Positions 36,377 to 46,055 of a stretch of 64,000 nt of DNA are shown piece by piece. The notes beneath the pieces are model-generated. The model had not been told where the DNA came from, did no database searches, and saw only the letters and a program-made list of their open reading frames with translations. Position 1 is the stretch's first letter. Every line of letters begins with the position of its first letter. This stretch comes from Mesorhizobium sp. WSM3862 (lineage in GTDB: Bacteria; Pseudomonadota; Alphaproteobacteria; Rhizobiales; Rhizobiaceae), in NCBI RefSeq assembly GCF_002294985.1, contig NZ_NSGE01000004.1:186001-250000 (forward strand). The letters run 5' to 3'. Made by a program: the position numbers and the translations under genes.

Positions 36377-37519
36377 ATGCGCATTTCCATCCCGATATCC
36401 GCCTTCGTTGCGGCCATCGTCGGCTTTGGCGGCACTTTGGCCATCGTCATTGCCGCCGCCAAGGCGATCGGCGCCACTCAGATCGAGACCGCGAGCGGGG
36501 TGACGGCGATCTGCCTGGCCATGGCCATCGAATGCCTGTGGCTGTCCTGGCGCACGAAAATGCCGGTCATCACCGCCTGGTCAACGCCGGGCCTGGCGCT
36601 GATCGCGGCCTCCAGCGGCTTCACCATGGCGCAAGCCGTCGGCGCTTTCATCGTCACCGGCATCCTCTTGATCGCCACCGGCCTGTTCAAGCCGCTGACC
36701 CGGCTGATCGCGCAGATTCCGGCCTCGGTGGCGTCCGGCATGCTGGCCGGCATCCTGGTCGGCTTCGGCATCAACGCGGTCAAGGCCATTCCCGCCGATC
36801 CGTGGCTGATCCTGCCGCTGATCGCCGCCTTCTTCGTCATCCGGCTGTTCAACCCGGCGGTTTCGGTCCTTGTCGTGCTGATCGGCGGCGGCCTTGCCGC
36901 CTTCCTCACCGGCCGCGTCGGCGGCCTGCCGGCGCCGGAATTGTCGACACTGACGCTGATCGCTCCGCAGTTCACCGTTTCGGCGATCATTGGCCTGGCC
37001 TTGCCGCTCTACCTCGTCACCATGGCCTCGCAGAACCTCTCCGGTCTCGCGGTGCTGAAAGCCGCCGGCTACCACCCGGAACCTGGCCCGCTGATCGGCG
37101 TCACCGGGCTGTTCTCGCTGCTCTCGGCGCCGTTCGGCGCCTCGACGACCAATCTGGCGGCGATCTCCGCGGCGATCTGCACCGGCCCGGATGTCCATCC
37201 GGATCCCGCCGAGCGCTGGAAGACGGGGCCGTTCTATGCGCTCGCCTATCTGGTCTTCGCCATCTTCGGCGCTTCGCTGGTGGCGATCTTCGCCGTCCTG
37301 CCGCAGAGCCTGATCGTGCTGGTCGCCGGCCTGGCGCTGATGGCGCCTTTAGCCAACGCGCTCTCGATCGCGCTCCATGATGCGGGCGAGCGCATGCCGG
37401 CCACGCTCACCTTTGCGGTGACGGCCTCAGGGCTCACCTTGTTCGGCGTCGGCGCGGCTTTTTGGGGGCTGGTCGCCGGAATGGCAGTGCTTTTCCTCGA
37501 GAAACTCAAAAAGCGATAA
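36377..37519 (+). CDS. BenE-family benzoate/proton symporter-like permease
   Basis: The 380-residue protein has about 11 hydrophobic helices and BenE-family motifs including MPVITAWSTPGLALIA near the N-terminus and PFGASTTNLAAISAAICTGPDVHPDP in the second half. BenE members import benzoate or related aromatic acids by proton symport. No benzoate catabolic gene is next to it, so the substrate remains open. It directly follows the hydrolase gene. Confidence 0.85.
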   Translation: MRISIPISAFVAAIVGFGGTLAIVIAAAKAIGATQIETASGVTAICLAMAIECLWLSWRTKMPVITAWSTPGLALIAASSGFTMAQAVGAFIVTGILLIATGLFKPLTRLIAQIPASVASGMLAGILVGFGINAVKAIPADPWLILPLIAAFFVIRLFNPAVSVLVVLIGGGLAAFLTGRVGGLPAPELSTLTLIAPQFTVSAIIGLALPLYLVTMASQNLSGLAVLKAAGYHPEPGPLIGVTGLFSLLSAPFGASTTNLAAISAAICTGPDVHPDPAERWKTGPFYALAYLVFAIFGASLVAIFAVLPQSLIVLVAGLALMAPLANALSIALHDAGERMPATLTFAVTASGLTLFGVGAAFWGLVAGMAVLFLEKLKKR

Positions 37520-37635
37520 TCATTTCAGGCCTTTCGCCGGTTTTGGCCGGACTTGCCTTGAATCGCCGATTTCGCCTTCCCATTTCGATTCCACGCAGCC
37601 GGTTTGGCTGTCTCCAACGGAAGGATTGGGAGAAA

Positions 37636-38118
37636 ATGAACACAAGTGCATTGATCCGTCCGGCCTGGACGCCGGCGACCATCGCGCTGATGGTGATCGG
37701 CTTCATGGTGTTCTGGCCGCTGGGCTTCGCCATGCTTGCCTACATCATCTGGGGCGACCGGCTCGAAGGCTTCAAGCGCGATGTCAACCGCGCCACCGAC
37801 GGCATCTTCGCCGGCTGCCGCCGTGGCTCGGAAAAGGCGGCCCGCTGGGGCCATGGCTCGTCCCGCACCGGCAACGTCGCTTTCGACGACTGGCGCGAGA
37901 AGGAACTCGAACGCCTCGCCGAGGAGCGCCGCAAGCTCGACGAGATGCTGAACGAGTTCGACGAGTATGCCCGCGAGCTGCGCCGTGCCAAGGACCAGGA
38001 AGAGTTCGACCGCTTCATGGCCGAGCGTAACAACCGGACCGCGCCGACCACGACGAGTGGTCCAACCGGAGCGACGGGGCCGAAGCGCGGCAAGGGGTCG
38101 AACCTCCTTGACGACTGA
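37636..38118 (+). CDS. DUF2852 membrane protein
   Basis: The 160-residue protein has one or two N-terminal helices (ATIALMVIGFMVFWPLGFAMLAYIIW), then a charged coiled-coil region (KELERLAEERRKLDEMLNEFDEYARELRRAKDQEEFDRFM) and a disordered tail. This is the DUF2852 family of alphaproteobacteria; function unknown. GGGAG precedes the start. A terminator follows. Confidence 0.85.
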   Translation: MNTSALIRPAWTPATIALMVIGFMVFWPLGFAMLAYIIWGDRLEGFKRDVNRATDGIFAGCRRGSEKAARWGHGSSRTGNVAFDDWREKELERLAEERRKLDEMLNEFDEYARELRRAKDQEEFDRFMAERNNRTAPTTTSGPTGATGPKRGKGSNLLDD

Positions 38119-38147
38119 GCCTCAATCATAAGGCTCGGCCGACATGC

Positions 38148-38178
38148 GGCGTCGCGCGAGCGGCGCCGTTTCTTTTTT
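38148..38178 (+). terminator. Intrinsic terminator after the DUF2852 gene
   Basis: GGCGTCGC (38148-38155) pairs with GCGGCGCC (38160-38167) with one G-T wobble around GCGA, followed by GTTTCTTTTTT. Confidence 0.8.
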
Positions 38179-38236
38179 GTTCTCCATGTAGCCTCACTCT
38201 ACTGGTCGTTTTTCTCGAATCGCGTATCGTCCGGCC

Positions 38237-38995
38237 ATGACCCTCGGCTTCTTTCGCAATCTGACCAAGCCAGAACCCAAGCCCGTCGTGGAGCGCGAGC
38301 ATTGCGTCGCCGGCCGCACCCTGCCGCTCAAAATCGTCGAGAGCGCGAGGGCCCGGCGGTTGACGCTGCGTATCGATTCCGGCGGCCAGGGGCTGCGCAT
38401 AACCGTGCCGCCCGGCTTGCGCCGCGGCGAGGTGGAGAAGTTCCTCGACCGCCATCAGGACTGGCTGGAGCAGCGCCTGGCCAAGGTGCCGATGCGCCCG
38501 CAGGTGCGGCCCGGCATCAAGATCCCGATCCGCGGCGTGCCGCACCGCATCGTCCATGAGCCGGCGAAACGCGGCACCGTCACCATCGCGCGCGACGAGC
38601 GCGGCCCGCTGCTCATCATCCATGGCGAGCGTGTCCACCTGCCGCGCCGCATCGCCGATTATCTGAAACGCGAGGCCAAGCGCGAGATCGAGAAGCTGGT
38701 GGTCAAGCACACCGAGGCGATCGGCAAGCGCGCCAAGGCGATCCGCTACAAGGATACCTCCAGCCGCTGGGGGTCATGCACCTCGGAGGGCAATCTGTCC
38801 TTCTCGTGGCGCATCATGATGGCGCCGCCGCCGGTCATCAATTACCTGGTGGCGCATGAGGTCGCGCATCTGAAAGAGATGAACCACGGACCGAAATTCT
38901 GGAAGCTGTGCGAAAAGCTCTGCCCCGACACCGATCGCTGCAAGGACTGGCTGAAGCGCAACGGCGGCGCGCTGCAGGCGATCGTGTTTGAGTAG
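38237..38995 (+). CDS. YgjP-like (M48/DUF45) metallopeptidase
   Basis: The 252-residue protein has the DUF45 layout: an N-terminal region with ARRLTLRIDSGGQGLRITVPPG, then RWGSCTSEGNLSFSWRIMMAPP and the zinc motif HEVAHLKEMNH with a downstream Glu/His ligand region. Related to UTP pyrophosphatase YgjP and SprT-type proteases; biochemical role uncertain. It is monocistronic. Confidence 0.9.
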   Translation: MTLGFFRNLTKPEPKPVVEREHCVAGRTLPLKIVESARARRLTLRIDSGGQGLRITVPPGLRRGEVEKFLDRHQDWLEQRLAKVPMRPQVRPGIKIPIRGVPHRIVHEPAKRGTVTIARDERGPLLIIHGERVHLPRRIADYLKREAKREIEKLVVKHTEAIGKRAKAIRYKDTSSRWGSCTSEGNLSFSWRIMMAPPPVINYLVAHEVAHLKEMNHGPKFWKLCEKLCPDTDRCKDWLKRNGGALQAIVFE

Positions 38996-39039
38996 GCGTC
39001 GCCCTGGCACCCGTATAGCTGGCGGCCCACCGCAGCCGC

Positions 39040-39258
39040 TCAATCGTCATTCGCCGCGTTGAGTTCCTCCGGCCGCAGCCCTTCCTCACTCGCATGCGGC
39101 CACGGCAGAAAATTCCGGTCGAACGCGTCGCTGCCGAAATAGTCGAGCGCCCGGTGCGCCTCGGCGCCGTTGAAAGCGGACTTGTCCATCAGATGCACGA
39201 TCACCTCGCGCGCCTGCGCGATCTTCTGCCTGAGTTCGGCGACGGTCTTGTCGGTCAT
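39040..39258 (-). CDS. Small acidic protein of unknown function
   Basis: A 72-residue frame begins MTDKTVAELRQKIAQAREVI, a likely coiled-coil helix, then AFNGAEAHRALDYFGSDAFDRNFLPWPH and an acidic tail. The codon pattern agrees with neighbours and the composition is protein-like, so I accept it as a gene. It is convergent with the metallopeptidase gene. No family recognised. Confidence 0.6.
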   Translation of the reverse strand: MTDKTVAELRQKIAQAREVIVHLMDKSAFNGAEAHRALDYFGSDAFDRNFLPWPHASEEGLRPEELNAANDD

Positions 39259-39368
39259 GATCTTTCTGCTCCCGCCTGTGTCCCTACTCGAAAGGTAGCG
39301 CTTTCCGTCGGCCCGGCAACGGCATGCTTTTTCTCGACTCTTGCGGCTTTTCGTGCCAATCCCGCGCC

Positions 39369-40028
39369 ATGACGCTCGACATCAAGATCTGCGGATTGAA
39401 GACCGACGCCGCGATGGCCGCCGCGCTCGCTGGCGGGGCCAGCCATGTCGGCTTCATCTTCTTTGCCAAAAGCCCGCGCTTCGTCCATCCGGCCGAGGCC
39501 GGCCGTCTGCGCCAGGCGGCCATCGGCAAGGCCAAGGCGGTTGCCGTCACCGTGGATGCGGATGATGCCCTTCTCGACGAGATTGTCGCGAGGATGCAGC
39601 CGGATATGCTGCAACTGCATGGTTCCGAAACGCCGGTGCAGGTGGCCGAGCTCAAGACCCGCTACGGCCTGCCGGTGATGAAGGTGCTGTCGGTCAGCGA
39701 AGCCGCGGATCTCGAGCGGATAAAGCCCTATGTCGGCGTTGCCGACCGCGTCATGTTCGACGCCAAGCCGCCCCAGGGATCGCAATTGCCGGGCGGCAAC
39801 GGCGTCGCCTTCGACTGGCGCATCCTTGCCGGCCTTGACGCCGGCCTCGATTACATGCTTTCCGGAGGGCTCAACGCCGCCAATGTCGGCGATGCCCTCA
39901 GACTGGCCAATCCGCCCGGGATAGACATCTCCTCCGGCGTGGAGAGCGCTCCGGGCGTCAAGGATCCGGCGCTGATCGAGCAGTTTTTCCGGGCCGTCAG
40001 GGCCGCGCGCGACGACCGCGCCGCCTGA
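39369..40028 (+). CDS. trpF: Phosphoribosylanthranilate isomerase
   Basis: The 219-residue TIM barrel begins MTLDIKICGLKTDAAMAAAL, with the catalytic Cys in KICGLK and Asp in TVDADD, and ends with the phosphate-binding LSGGLNAANV and GIDISSGVES motifs. Third step of tryptophan synthesis from anthranilate. It leads trpF-trpB-trpA-accD-folC, an order typical of Rhizobiales. A repeat copy sits between it and trpB. Confidence 0.95.
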   Translation: MTLDIKICGLKTDAAMAAALAGGASHVGFIFFAKSPRFVHPAEAGRLRQAAIGKAKAVAVTVDADDALLDEIVARMQPDMLQLHGSETPVQVAELKTRYGLPVMKVLSVSEAADLERIKPYVGVADRVMFDAKPPQGSQLPGGNGVAFDWRILAGLDAGLDYMLSGGLNAANVGDALRLANPPGIDISSGVESAPGVKDPALIEQFFRAVRAARDDRAA

Positions 40029-40041
40029 GGAAGTTTTCAAA

Positions 40042-40098
40042 CCCGAGCATGTCCCGGAAAAGTGGGAACCGGTTTTCCGATAAGGACGTGCTCAGAAG
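40042..40098. repeat. Palindromic repeat, family C (GAGCATGTCCC...GTGCTCAG)
   Basis: The block CCCGAGCATGTCCCGGAAAAGTG with its partner GGAACCGGTTTTCCGATAAGG and GTGCTCAG forms an imperfect dyad. A related copy is at 43293-43341. It lies in the trpF-trpB gap, so it is transcribed within the operon. Confidence 0.6.
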
Positions 40099-40119
40099 CA
40101 AAGACTCAGGAGATCGGCG

Positions 40120-41370
40120 ATGAACAGGCCGGCTATGCCCAATTCCTTCCGCACCGGGCCCGACGAGCAGGGCATGTTCGGCATTTTCGGCGGCCGCTTC
40201 GTCGCCGAGACGCTGATGCCGCTGATCCTCGATCTCGAAGAGCAGTGGAACAAGGCCAAGAATGATCCGGAGTTCAAGGCGGAGCTGGAGAACCTTTCGA
40301 CCCATTATGCCGGTAGACCGTCGAAGCTCTATTTCGCCGAGGGCCTGACAAGGTATCTTCGGGAGGTTTCCTCGGCGAAGGGCCTCGGGGGCGGCGCCAA
40401 GGTCTATTTCAAGCGCGAGGACCTGAACCACACCGGCTCGCACAAGATCAACAATTGCCTCGGCCAGATCCTGCTCGCCAAGCGCATGGGCAAGAAGCGC
40501 ATCATTGCCGAGACCGGTGCCGGCCAGCATGGTGTCGCTTCCGCCACGGTCGCTGCGCGCTTCGGCTATCCCTGCGTGGTTTACATGGGTGCAACCGACG
40601 TCGCCCGCCAGAGCCCGAACGTCTTTCGCATGAAGCTGCTCGGCGCCGAGGTTCGCCCGGTCACCGCCGGCCACGGCACGCTGAAGGACGCGATGAACGA
40701 GGCGCTGCGTGACTGGGTCACCAATGTCGAGGACACCTATTATCTGATCGGCACCGCCGCCGGCCCGCATCCCTATCCGGAGCTGGTGCGCGACTTCCAG
40801 TCGGTGATCGGCACGGAAGCACGCGCCCAGATGCTGGAGCAGGAGGGCCGGCTGCCCGACGTCATCATCGCCGCCGTCGGCGGCGGCTCCAACGCTATCG
40901 GCCTGTTCCACCCCTTCCTCGACGACAAGGATGTGCGCATCATCGGCATCGAGGCCGGCGGTCGCGGCCTCGACGGCGTCGAGCACTGCGCCTCGATGAA
41001 TGCCGGCGCGCCGGGCGTGCTGCACGGCAACCGCACCTATCTCTTGCAGAATGCGGACGGCCAGATTCTCGACGGCCATTCGATCTCGGCCGGTCTCGAT
41101 TATCCGGGCGTCGGGCCCGAGCATGCCTGGCTGCGCGATTCGGGCCGCGTCGAATATGAGCCGATCCTCGACGAGGAGGCGCTGGAGGCCTTCCAACTGA
41201 CGACCCGCGTCGAAGGCATCATCCCGGCGCTGGAATCGGCGCACGCCATCGCGCATGCGATGAAGATCGTACCGAAAATGGACACGGACCAGATCGTCAT
41301 CGTCAACCTGTCCGGCCGCGGCGACAAGGACGTGCACACGGTGGCCAAGATGCTGGGCATGGAGATCTGA
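40120..41370 (+). CDS. trpB: Tryptophan synthase beta chain
   Basis: The 416-residue PLP enzyme joins indole and serine to make tryptophan. It shows the [12 protein letters not shown] start, the PLP-lysine in [15 protein letters not shown], and the PLP-phosphate loop [10 protein letters not shown]. It stops 2 bases before trpA, as expected for coupled subunits of the alpha2-beta2 complex. Confidence 0.98.
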   Translation: MNRPAMPNSFRTGPDEQGMFGIFGGRFVAETLMPLILDLEEQWNKAKNDPEFKAELENLSTHYAGRPSKLYFAEGLTRYLREVSSAKGLGGGAKVYFKREDLNHTGSHKINNCLGQILLAKRMGKKRIIAETGAGQHGVASATVAARFGYPCVVYMGATDVARQSPNVFRMKLLGAEVRPVTAGHGTLKDAMNEALRDWVTNVEDTYYLIGTAAGPHPYPELVRDFQSVIGTEARAQMLEQEGRLPDVIIAAVGGGSNAIGLFHPFLDDKDVRIIGIEAGGRGLDGVEHCASMNAGAPGVLHGNRTYLLQNADGQILDGHSISAGLDYPGVGPEHAWLRDSGRVEYEPILDEEALEAFQLTTRVEGIIPALESAHAIAHAMKIVPKMDTDQIVIVNLSGRGDKDVHTVAKMLGMEI

Positions 41371-41372
41371 CA

Positions 41373-42212
41373 ATGACGACCCGCATCGACCGCCGCATGG
41401 CGAAGCTCAAATCCGAGGGCCGTCCGGCTTTCGTCACCTACTTCATGGGCGGCGATCCGGATTACGACACTTCGCTCGCTATCATGAAGGCGCTTCCCGG
41501 CGCCGGCAGCGATGTCATCGAGCTCGGCATGCCTTTCTCCGATCCGATGGCCGACGGCCCGGCCATTCAGGCGGCGGGTCTCAGGGCGCTGAAAGGCGGT
41601 CAGACGCTGGTCAAGACGCTGAAGATGGCGTCCGAATTCCGCGCCGGCGACGACGAAACGCCGATCGTGCTGATGGGCTACTACAACCCGATCTACGTTT
41701 ACGGTGTCGATCGCTTCCTGGCCGACGCCAAGGCGAGCGGCATCGACGGCCTGATCGTTGTCGACCTGCCGCCGGAAATGGACGAGGAGCTCTGCGTTCC
41801 GGCGCTGAAGGCGGGCATCAATTTCATCCGCCTGGCGACGCCGACCACCGACGACAAGCGCCTGCCGAAGGTGCTCGAGAACACCTCCGGCTTCGTCTAC
41901 TACGTATCGATGACGGGCATCACCGGCTCGGCCTTGGCCGACACTGCCAAGGTGTCGGCGGCGGTCAAACGGATCAAGGGTCACACCGCGCTGCCCGTCT
42001 GCGTCGGTTTTGGCGTCAAGACAGCGGAGCAGGCGCGTACCATCGGCGCCTCCGCGGACGGCGTCGTCGTCGGCACGGCGATTGTCAACGCGGTCGCCAA
42101 TGTGCTCGGGCCCAAGGGCGAGAAGACCGCCGATCCGGCCGAAGCGGTCGCCACGCTGGTCAGCGGGCTTGCCCAGGGCGTCCGCTCGGCCCGCCTTGCT
42201 GCCGCCGAATAG
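41373..42212 (+). CDS. trpA: Tryptophan synthase alpha chain
   Basis: The 279-residue TIM barrel cleaves indole-3-glycerol phosphate. The catalytic Glu is in [15 protein letters not shown], followed by the catalytic Asp (SDP). Phosphate-binding GFGVKTAEQ and GVVVGTAIV are present near the C-terminus. Tight 2-base spacing to trpB. A repeat separates it from accD. Confidence 0.98.
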   Translation: MTTRIDRRMAKLKSEGRPAFVTYFMGGDPDYDTSLAIMKALPGAGSDVIELGMPFSDPMADGPAIQAAGLRALKGGQTLVKTLKMASEFRAGDDETPIVLMGYYNPIYVYGVDRFLADAKASGIDGLIVVDLPPEMDEELCVPALKAGINFIRLATPTTDDKRLPKVLENTSGFVYYVSMTGITGSALADTAKVSAAVKRIKGHTALPVCVGFGVKTAEQARTIGASADGVVVGTAIVNAVANVLGPKGEKTADPAEAVATLVSGLAQGVRSARLAAAE

Positions 42213-42224
42213 TCTGATTATTTG

Positions 42225-42276
42225 TTTTTACGCAATTCCGGACGGAAAACCGCCACACACTTTTCCTGGAATTGCT
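42225..42276. repeat. Dispersed palindromic repeat, family A
   Basis: TTTTTACGCAATTCCGGACGG through CCTGGAATTGCT is the cleanest copy in the window; it contains an imperfect dyad GCAATTCC/GGAATTGC. It lies in the trpA-accD gap. Copies: 2262-2310 and 43346-43392. Confidence 0.7.
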
Positions 42277-42309
42277 GGACGTCTCTTCGTCGGGACAGGA
42301 GCCGAAGCG

Positions 42310-43236
<927 letters not shown>

Positions 43237-43292
43237 CGCGACATCGTTTGCCGCCCACCGCGATTGCGCCAGCTGCGCTGCGCAGTAGCTGT

Positions 43293-43392
43293 TTGCGCAT
43301 GATCCCTTTCCAAAACCGATCCCGGTTTTCGGGCTCATGCGCCAGAGCAATTCCAGCAAGAGTGCGCAGCGGTTTTGCGTCCGGAATTGCAC
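43293..43392. repeat. Composite repeat: family C next to family A
   Basis: A family C copy (GCATGATCCC...GGTTTTCGGGCTCATGC, about 43299-43341) is immediately followed by a family A copy (43346-43392). The pair lies in the 217-base accD-folC gap, which holds no gene. Confidence 0.65.
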
Positions 43393-43453
43393 ACGAACGA
43401 AAAGCATTGAAGGCGATCCTGTTCTTTCGCCGCAAATGCTCTAGGATTCCGCC

Positions 43454-44779
43454 ATGACAACGCTCGCCGCCGCTCGTGAAATCGAACATCTGATGACGCT
43501 CCATCCGAAAGGTTTCGACCTTTCGCTGGACCGCATCGCCCGCCTGCTCGAGCGTCTCGGCAACCCGCAGGACCGGCTGCCGCCGGTCATCCACATCGCC
43601 GGCACCAACGGCAAGGGCTCTTGCGCCGCCTTCTCGCGGGCGCTGCTGGAGGCGGCCGGTCATCTCGTCCACGTGCACACCTCGCCGCATCTGGTAAACT
43701 GGCACGAGCGCTACCGGCTGGCCGCCGAGGGCGGCGGCAAGCTGGTCGACGACGATGTCTTTGCCGAGGCCATCGCGCGCGTCGCCAAGGCCAATCAGGG
43801 CCAGAAGATCACCGTTTTCGAGATCCTCACCGCCGTCACCTTCATCCTGTTTTCCGAGCATCCGGCCGAGGCGGCGATCATCGAGGTCGGGCTCGGCGGC
43901 CGCTTCGATGCCACCAATGTCATTTCCCGGCCTGCCGTTTCGGTGATCATGCCGGTGTCGATGGATCACGAAGCCTATCTCGGCGACCGCGTTGAGCTGA
44001 TCGCGGCCGAAAAGGCCGGCATCATGAAGCGCGGCTGCCCGGTGGTGATCGGCGCGCAGGAAAGCGAGACCGCGCTGGAGGTGCTGATCGAGACCGCCGA
44101 GCGGCTGGATTGCCCGACTGTCGTCTACGGTCAGGATTTCCTGGCCTTCGAGGAGAACGGCCGCATGGTCTATCAGGACGAGGACGGTCTGATGGACCTG
44201 CCGCTGCCGCGCCTGCCCGGTCGGCATCAGTTCGCCAATGCCGCCGCGGCGATCGCCGCGGTCAAGGCCGCCGGCTTCGAGATCAGCCATCGCGCTGCCG
44301 AAAAAGCGATGACCAGTGCCGCCTGGCCGGCCCGGATGCAGAAGCTGACGCAGGGCAGGCTGGTTGAGCTTGCCCCAAAGGGCGCCGAGATCTGGCTCGA
44401 CGGCGGTCACAATCCGGGCGCCGGCGTCGTCATCGCCGAAGCGCTGGCCGAGCAGGAGGAAAAGAACCCGCGCCCGCTGATCCTCATCTCCGGCATGATC
44501 AACACTAAGGACCAGACCGGCTACTTCAGCGCTTTCAAGGGACTGGCCCGTCACGTCTACACGGTGCCGGTGAGCAAGAGCGATGCCGGCGTGCCGAATG
44601 ACGAGCTCGCGCTGCGCGCCACCGAGGCCGGCCTGTCGGCCGAGCCGGTCAACTCCGTCGCCGATGCGCTGATGCTGTTGCGCGACAGCTGGGACGGTCC
44701 GGCGCCGCGCATCCTCATCGGCGGCTCGCTCTATTTCGCCGGCGCTGTGCTGGACGAGAACGGCACGCCGCCGACCTGA
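43454..44779 (+). CDS. folC: Folylpolyglutamate synthase/dihydrofolate synthase
   Basis: The 441-residue Mur-ligase-family enzyme adds glutamate to folates and makes dihydrofolate. It has the P-loop AGTNGKGSCAAF, the folate-loop region HTSPHLVNWHERYRL, and the GGRFDATN motif. It ends the trpFBA-accD-folC group. The VOC protein gene starts 29 bases later. Confidence 0.95.
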   Translation: MTTLAAAREIEHLMTLHPKGFDLSLDRIARLLERLGNPQDRLPPVIHIAGTNGKGSCAAFSRALLEAAGHLVHVHTSPHLVNWHERYRLAAEGGGKLVDDDVFAEAIARVAKANQGQKITVFEILTAVTFILFSEHPAEAAIIEVGLGGRFDATNVISRPAVSVIMPVSMDHEAYLGDRVELIAAEKAGIMKRGCPVVIGAQESETALEVLIETAERLDCPTVVYGQDFLAFEENGRMVYQDEDGLMDLPLPRLPGRHQFANAAAAIAAVKAAGFEISHRAAEKAMTSAAWPARMQKLTQGRLVELAPKGAEIWLDGGHNPGAGVVIAEALAEQEEKNPRPLILISGMINTKDQTGYFSAFKGLARHVYTVPVSKSDAGVPNDELALRATEAGLSAEPVNSVADALMLLRDSWDGPAPRILIGGSLYFAGAVLDENGTPPT

Positions 44780-44808
44780 TAGCGCCGAGGCAGTCGCGAG
44801 GAGCAATC

Positions 44809-45228
44809 GTGATCAAGGTGAACCAGCTGGCCCATGTCTGCATCTTCGCGCATGACCTTGAGGCGACGCGCGGCTTCTACCGGGATGTGCTCGGCATGGA
44901 CACGCAGTTCAACTTCCTGCGCGACGGCAAGATCTTCGGTTTCTATCTCGATTGCGGCGGCCGCAGCCATGTCGAGGTGTTCGAGAAGGCCGAAGCCCGC
45001 TACAGCGAGGCGAACCAGATCAACCACTTCTGCCTGGAGGTGGAAGACATGGACGCCGCGATCACCCATATCCGGTCGCAAGGGGTCGAGGTCACGGCGA
45101 AGAAGCTCGCTTGCGACGGCACCTGGCAGGCCTGGATCAAAGACCCCAACGGCGTGAAGATCGAGCTGTTCGAATACACGGCCAAAAGCGCGCAATTCAT
45201 CGGCGGCGATCGCGTCGCCGATTGGTAG
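44809..45228 (+). CDS. VOC-superfamily (glyoxalase/dioxygenase-type) protein
   Basis: The 139-residue protein has paired beta-alpha-beta-beta-beta modules with candidate metal ligands: His in QLAHVCIFA, Glu in HVEVFEK, His in INHFCLEV and Glu in VKIELFEY. Such enzymes include glyoxalase I and ring-cleaving dioxygenases; no specific reaction can be read. GTG 44809 has GCGAGGAG 6 bases upstream. Confidence 0.85.
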   Translation: MIKVNQLAHVCIFAHDLEATRGFYRDVLGMDTQFNFLRDGKIFGFYLDCGGRSHVEVFEKAEARYSEANQINHFCLEVEDMDAAITHIRSQGVEVTAKKLACDGTWQAWIKDPNGVKIELFEYTAKSAQFIGGDRVADW

Positions 45229-45246
45229 CGGCGCCTGCCTCGAAGG

Positions 45247-45528
45247 TTATTTCAGCTCGATCTCGATGAAGGCATATTCGCCGTCATTGGCGTTGATGAC
45301 GTCGTGCTCGACGCCTTCCCGGCGGAAGTAGGGCGCGCCTTGCTTCATCTCTGCGAAGGATTCGCCGTCGTTGGTCACCAGCTTCACCTTGCCGTCCATC
45401 AGCGGCACGACGACATAGTCGTGGCCATGGCGGTGCCAGCCGGTGTTGGCGCCCGGGGCGAAGCGGTATTCGGTGACGATCACGCGCTCATTGTCGACGT
45501 GAACTGTGGCCTTGGCTGTTCCGGTCAT
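45247..45528 (-). CDS. Small cupin-domain protein
   Basis: The 93-residue single-domain cupin has the metal motif GWHRHGHDYVVVPL (His ligands) and a second motif GVEHDVINANDG. It is likely a metal-binding barrel of unknown ligand, in the family of ChrR-like or conserved hypothetical cupins. It is convergent with the VOC gene and lies beyond the trxA terminator. Confidence 0.8.
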   Translation of the reverse strand: MTGTAKATVHVDNERVIVTEYRFAPGANTGWHRHGHDYVVVPLMDGKVKLVTNDGESFAEMKQGAPYFRREGVEHDVINANDGEYAFIEIELK

Positions 45529-45605
45529 GTGGGGCTCCTTTTCTTAAGGAAAGGAGATGGCCGCCCGAAGCGTCAGGGCCAGAGTGCCGTCAGCGATGGC
45601 GCCAA

Positions 45606-45632
45606 GAAAAAGCCCGGCGCAATGGCCGGGCT
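45606..45632 (-). terminator. Intrinsic terminator of trxA
   Basis: AGCCCGGC (45611-45618) pairs with 45625-45632; on the minus strand the stem is followed by TTTTTC. It lies 25 bases past the trxA stop. Confidence 0.85.
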
Positions 45633-45657
45633 CGATCTCTCTAATATTCGGATTGGC

Positions 45658-45981
45658 TCAGGCGAGGCTGCCATTGATCCAGTGCGACAGTGCGGTCTTC
45701 GGTGCCGCACCCACCTTCATGTCGGCCACTTCGCCACCCTTGAAGATCATCAGCGTCGGGATCGAGCGCACGCCGTACTGGGCGGCCAACTCGGGATTCT
45801 CGTCGATGTTGAGCTTGGCGACCTTCACCTTCGAGCCGAGCTCCTTGGCGATGTCTTCCAACGCCGGGGCGATCATCTTGCACGGACCGCACCACTCGGC
45901 CCAGAAATCCACCACGACCGGCTCCTTGGCATTGAGCACATCGGCCTGGAAATTGCCCTTGTCGACCTTGATGGTGGCCAT
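45658..45981 (-). CDS. trxA: Thioredoxin 1
   Basis: The 107-residue thioredoxin has the active site WCGPC (C31, C34) and the cis-Pro in [11 protein letters not shown] chose ATG 45981 ([11 protein letters not shown]) over an upstream start since it gives the usual length. It follows addA by 74 bases, a conserved Rhizobiales arrangement, and ends in a clear terminator. Confidence 0.97.
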   Translation of the reverse strand: MATIKVDKGNFQADVLNAKEPVVVDFWAEWCGPCKMIAPALEDIAKELGSKVKVAKLNIDENPELAAQYGVRSIPTLMIFKGGEVADMKVGAAPKTALSHWINGSLA

Positions 45982-46055
45982 GCTGAAATCCTTTCGAAAA
46001 CTCGGGTTGCACCAAATGTGGTGGCTGTGGTGGCGATGTTCAAGCAGTTCTTGTG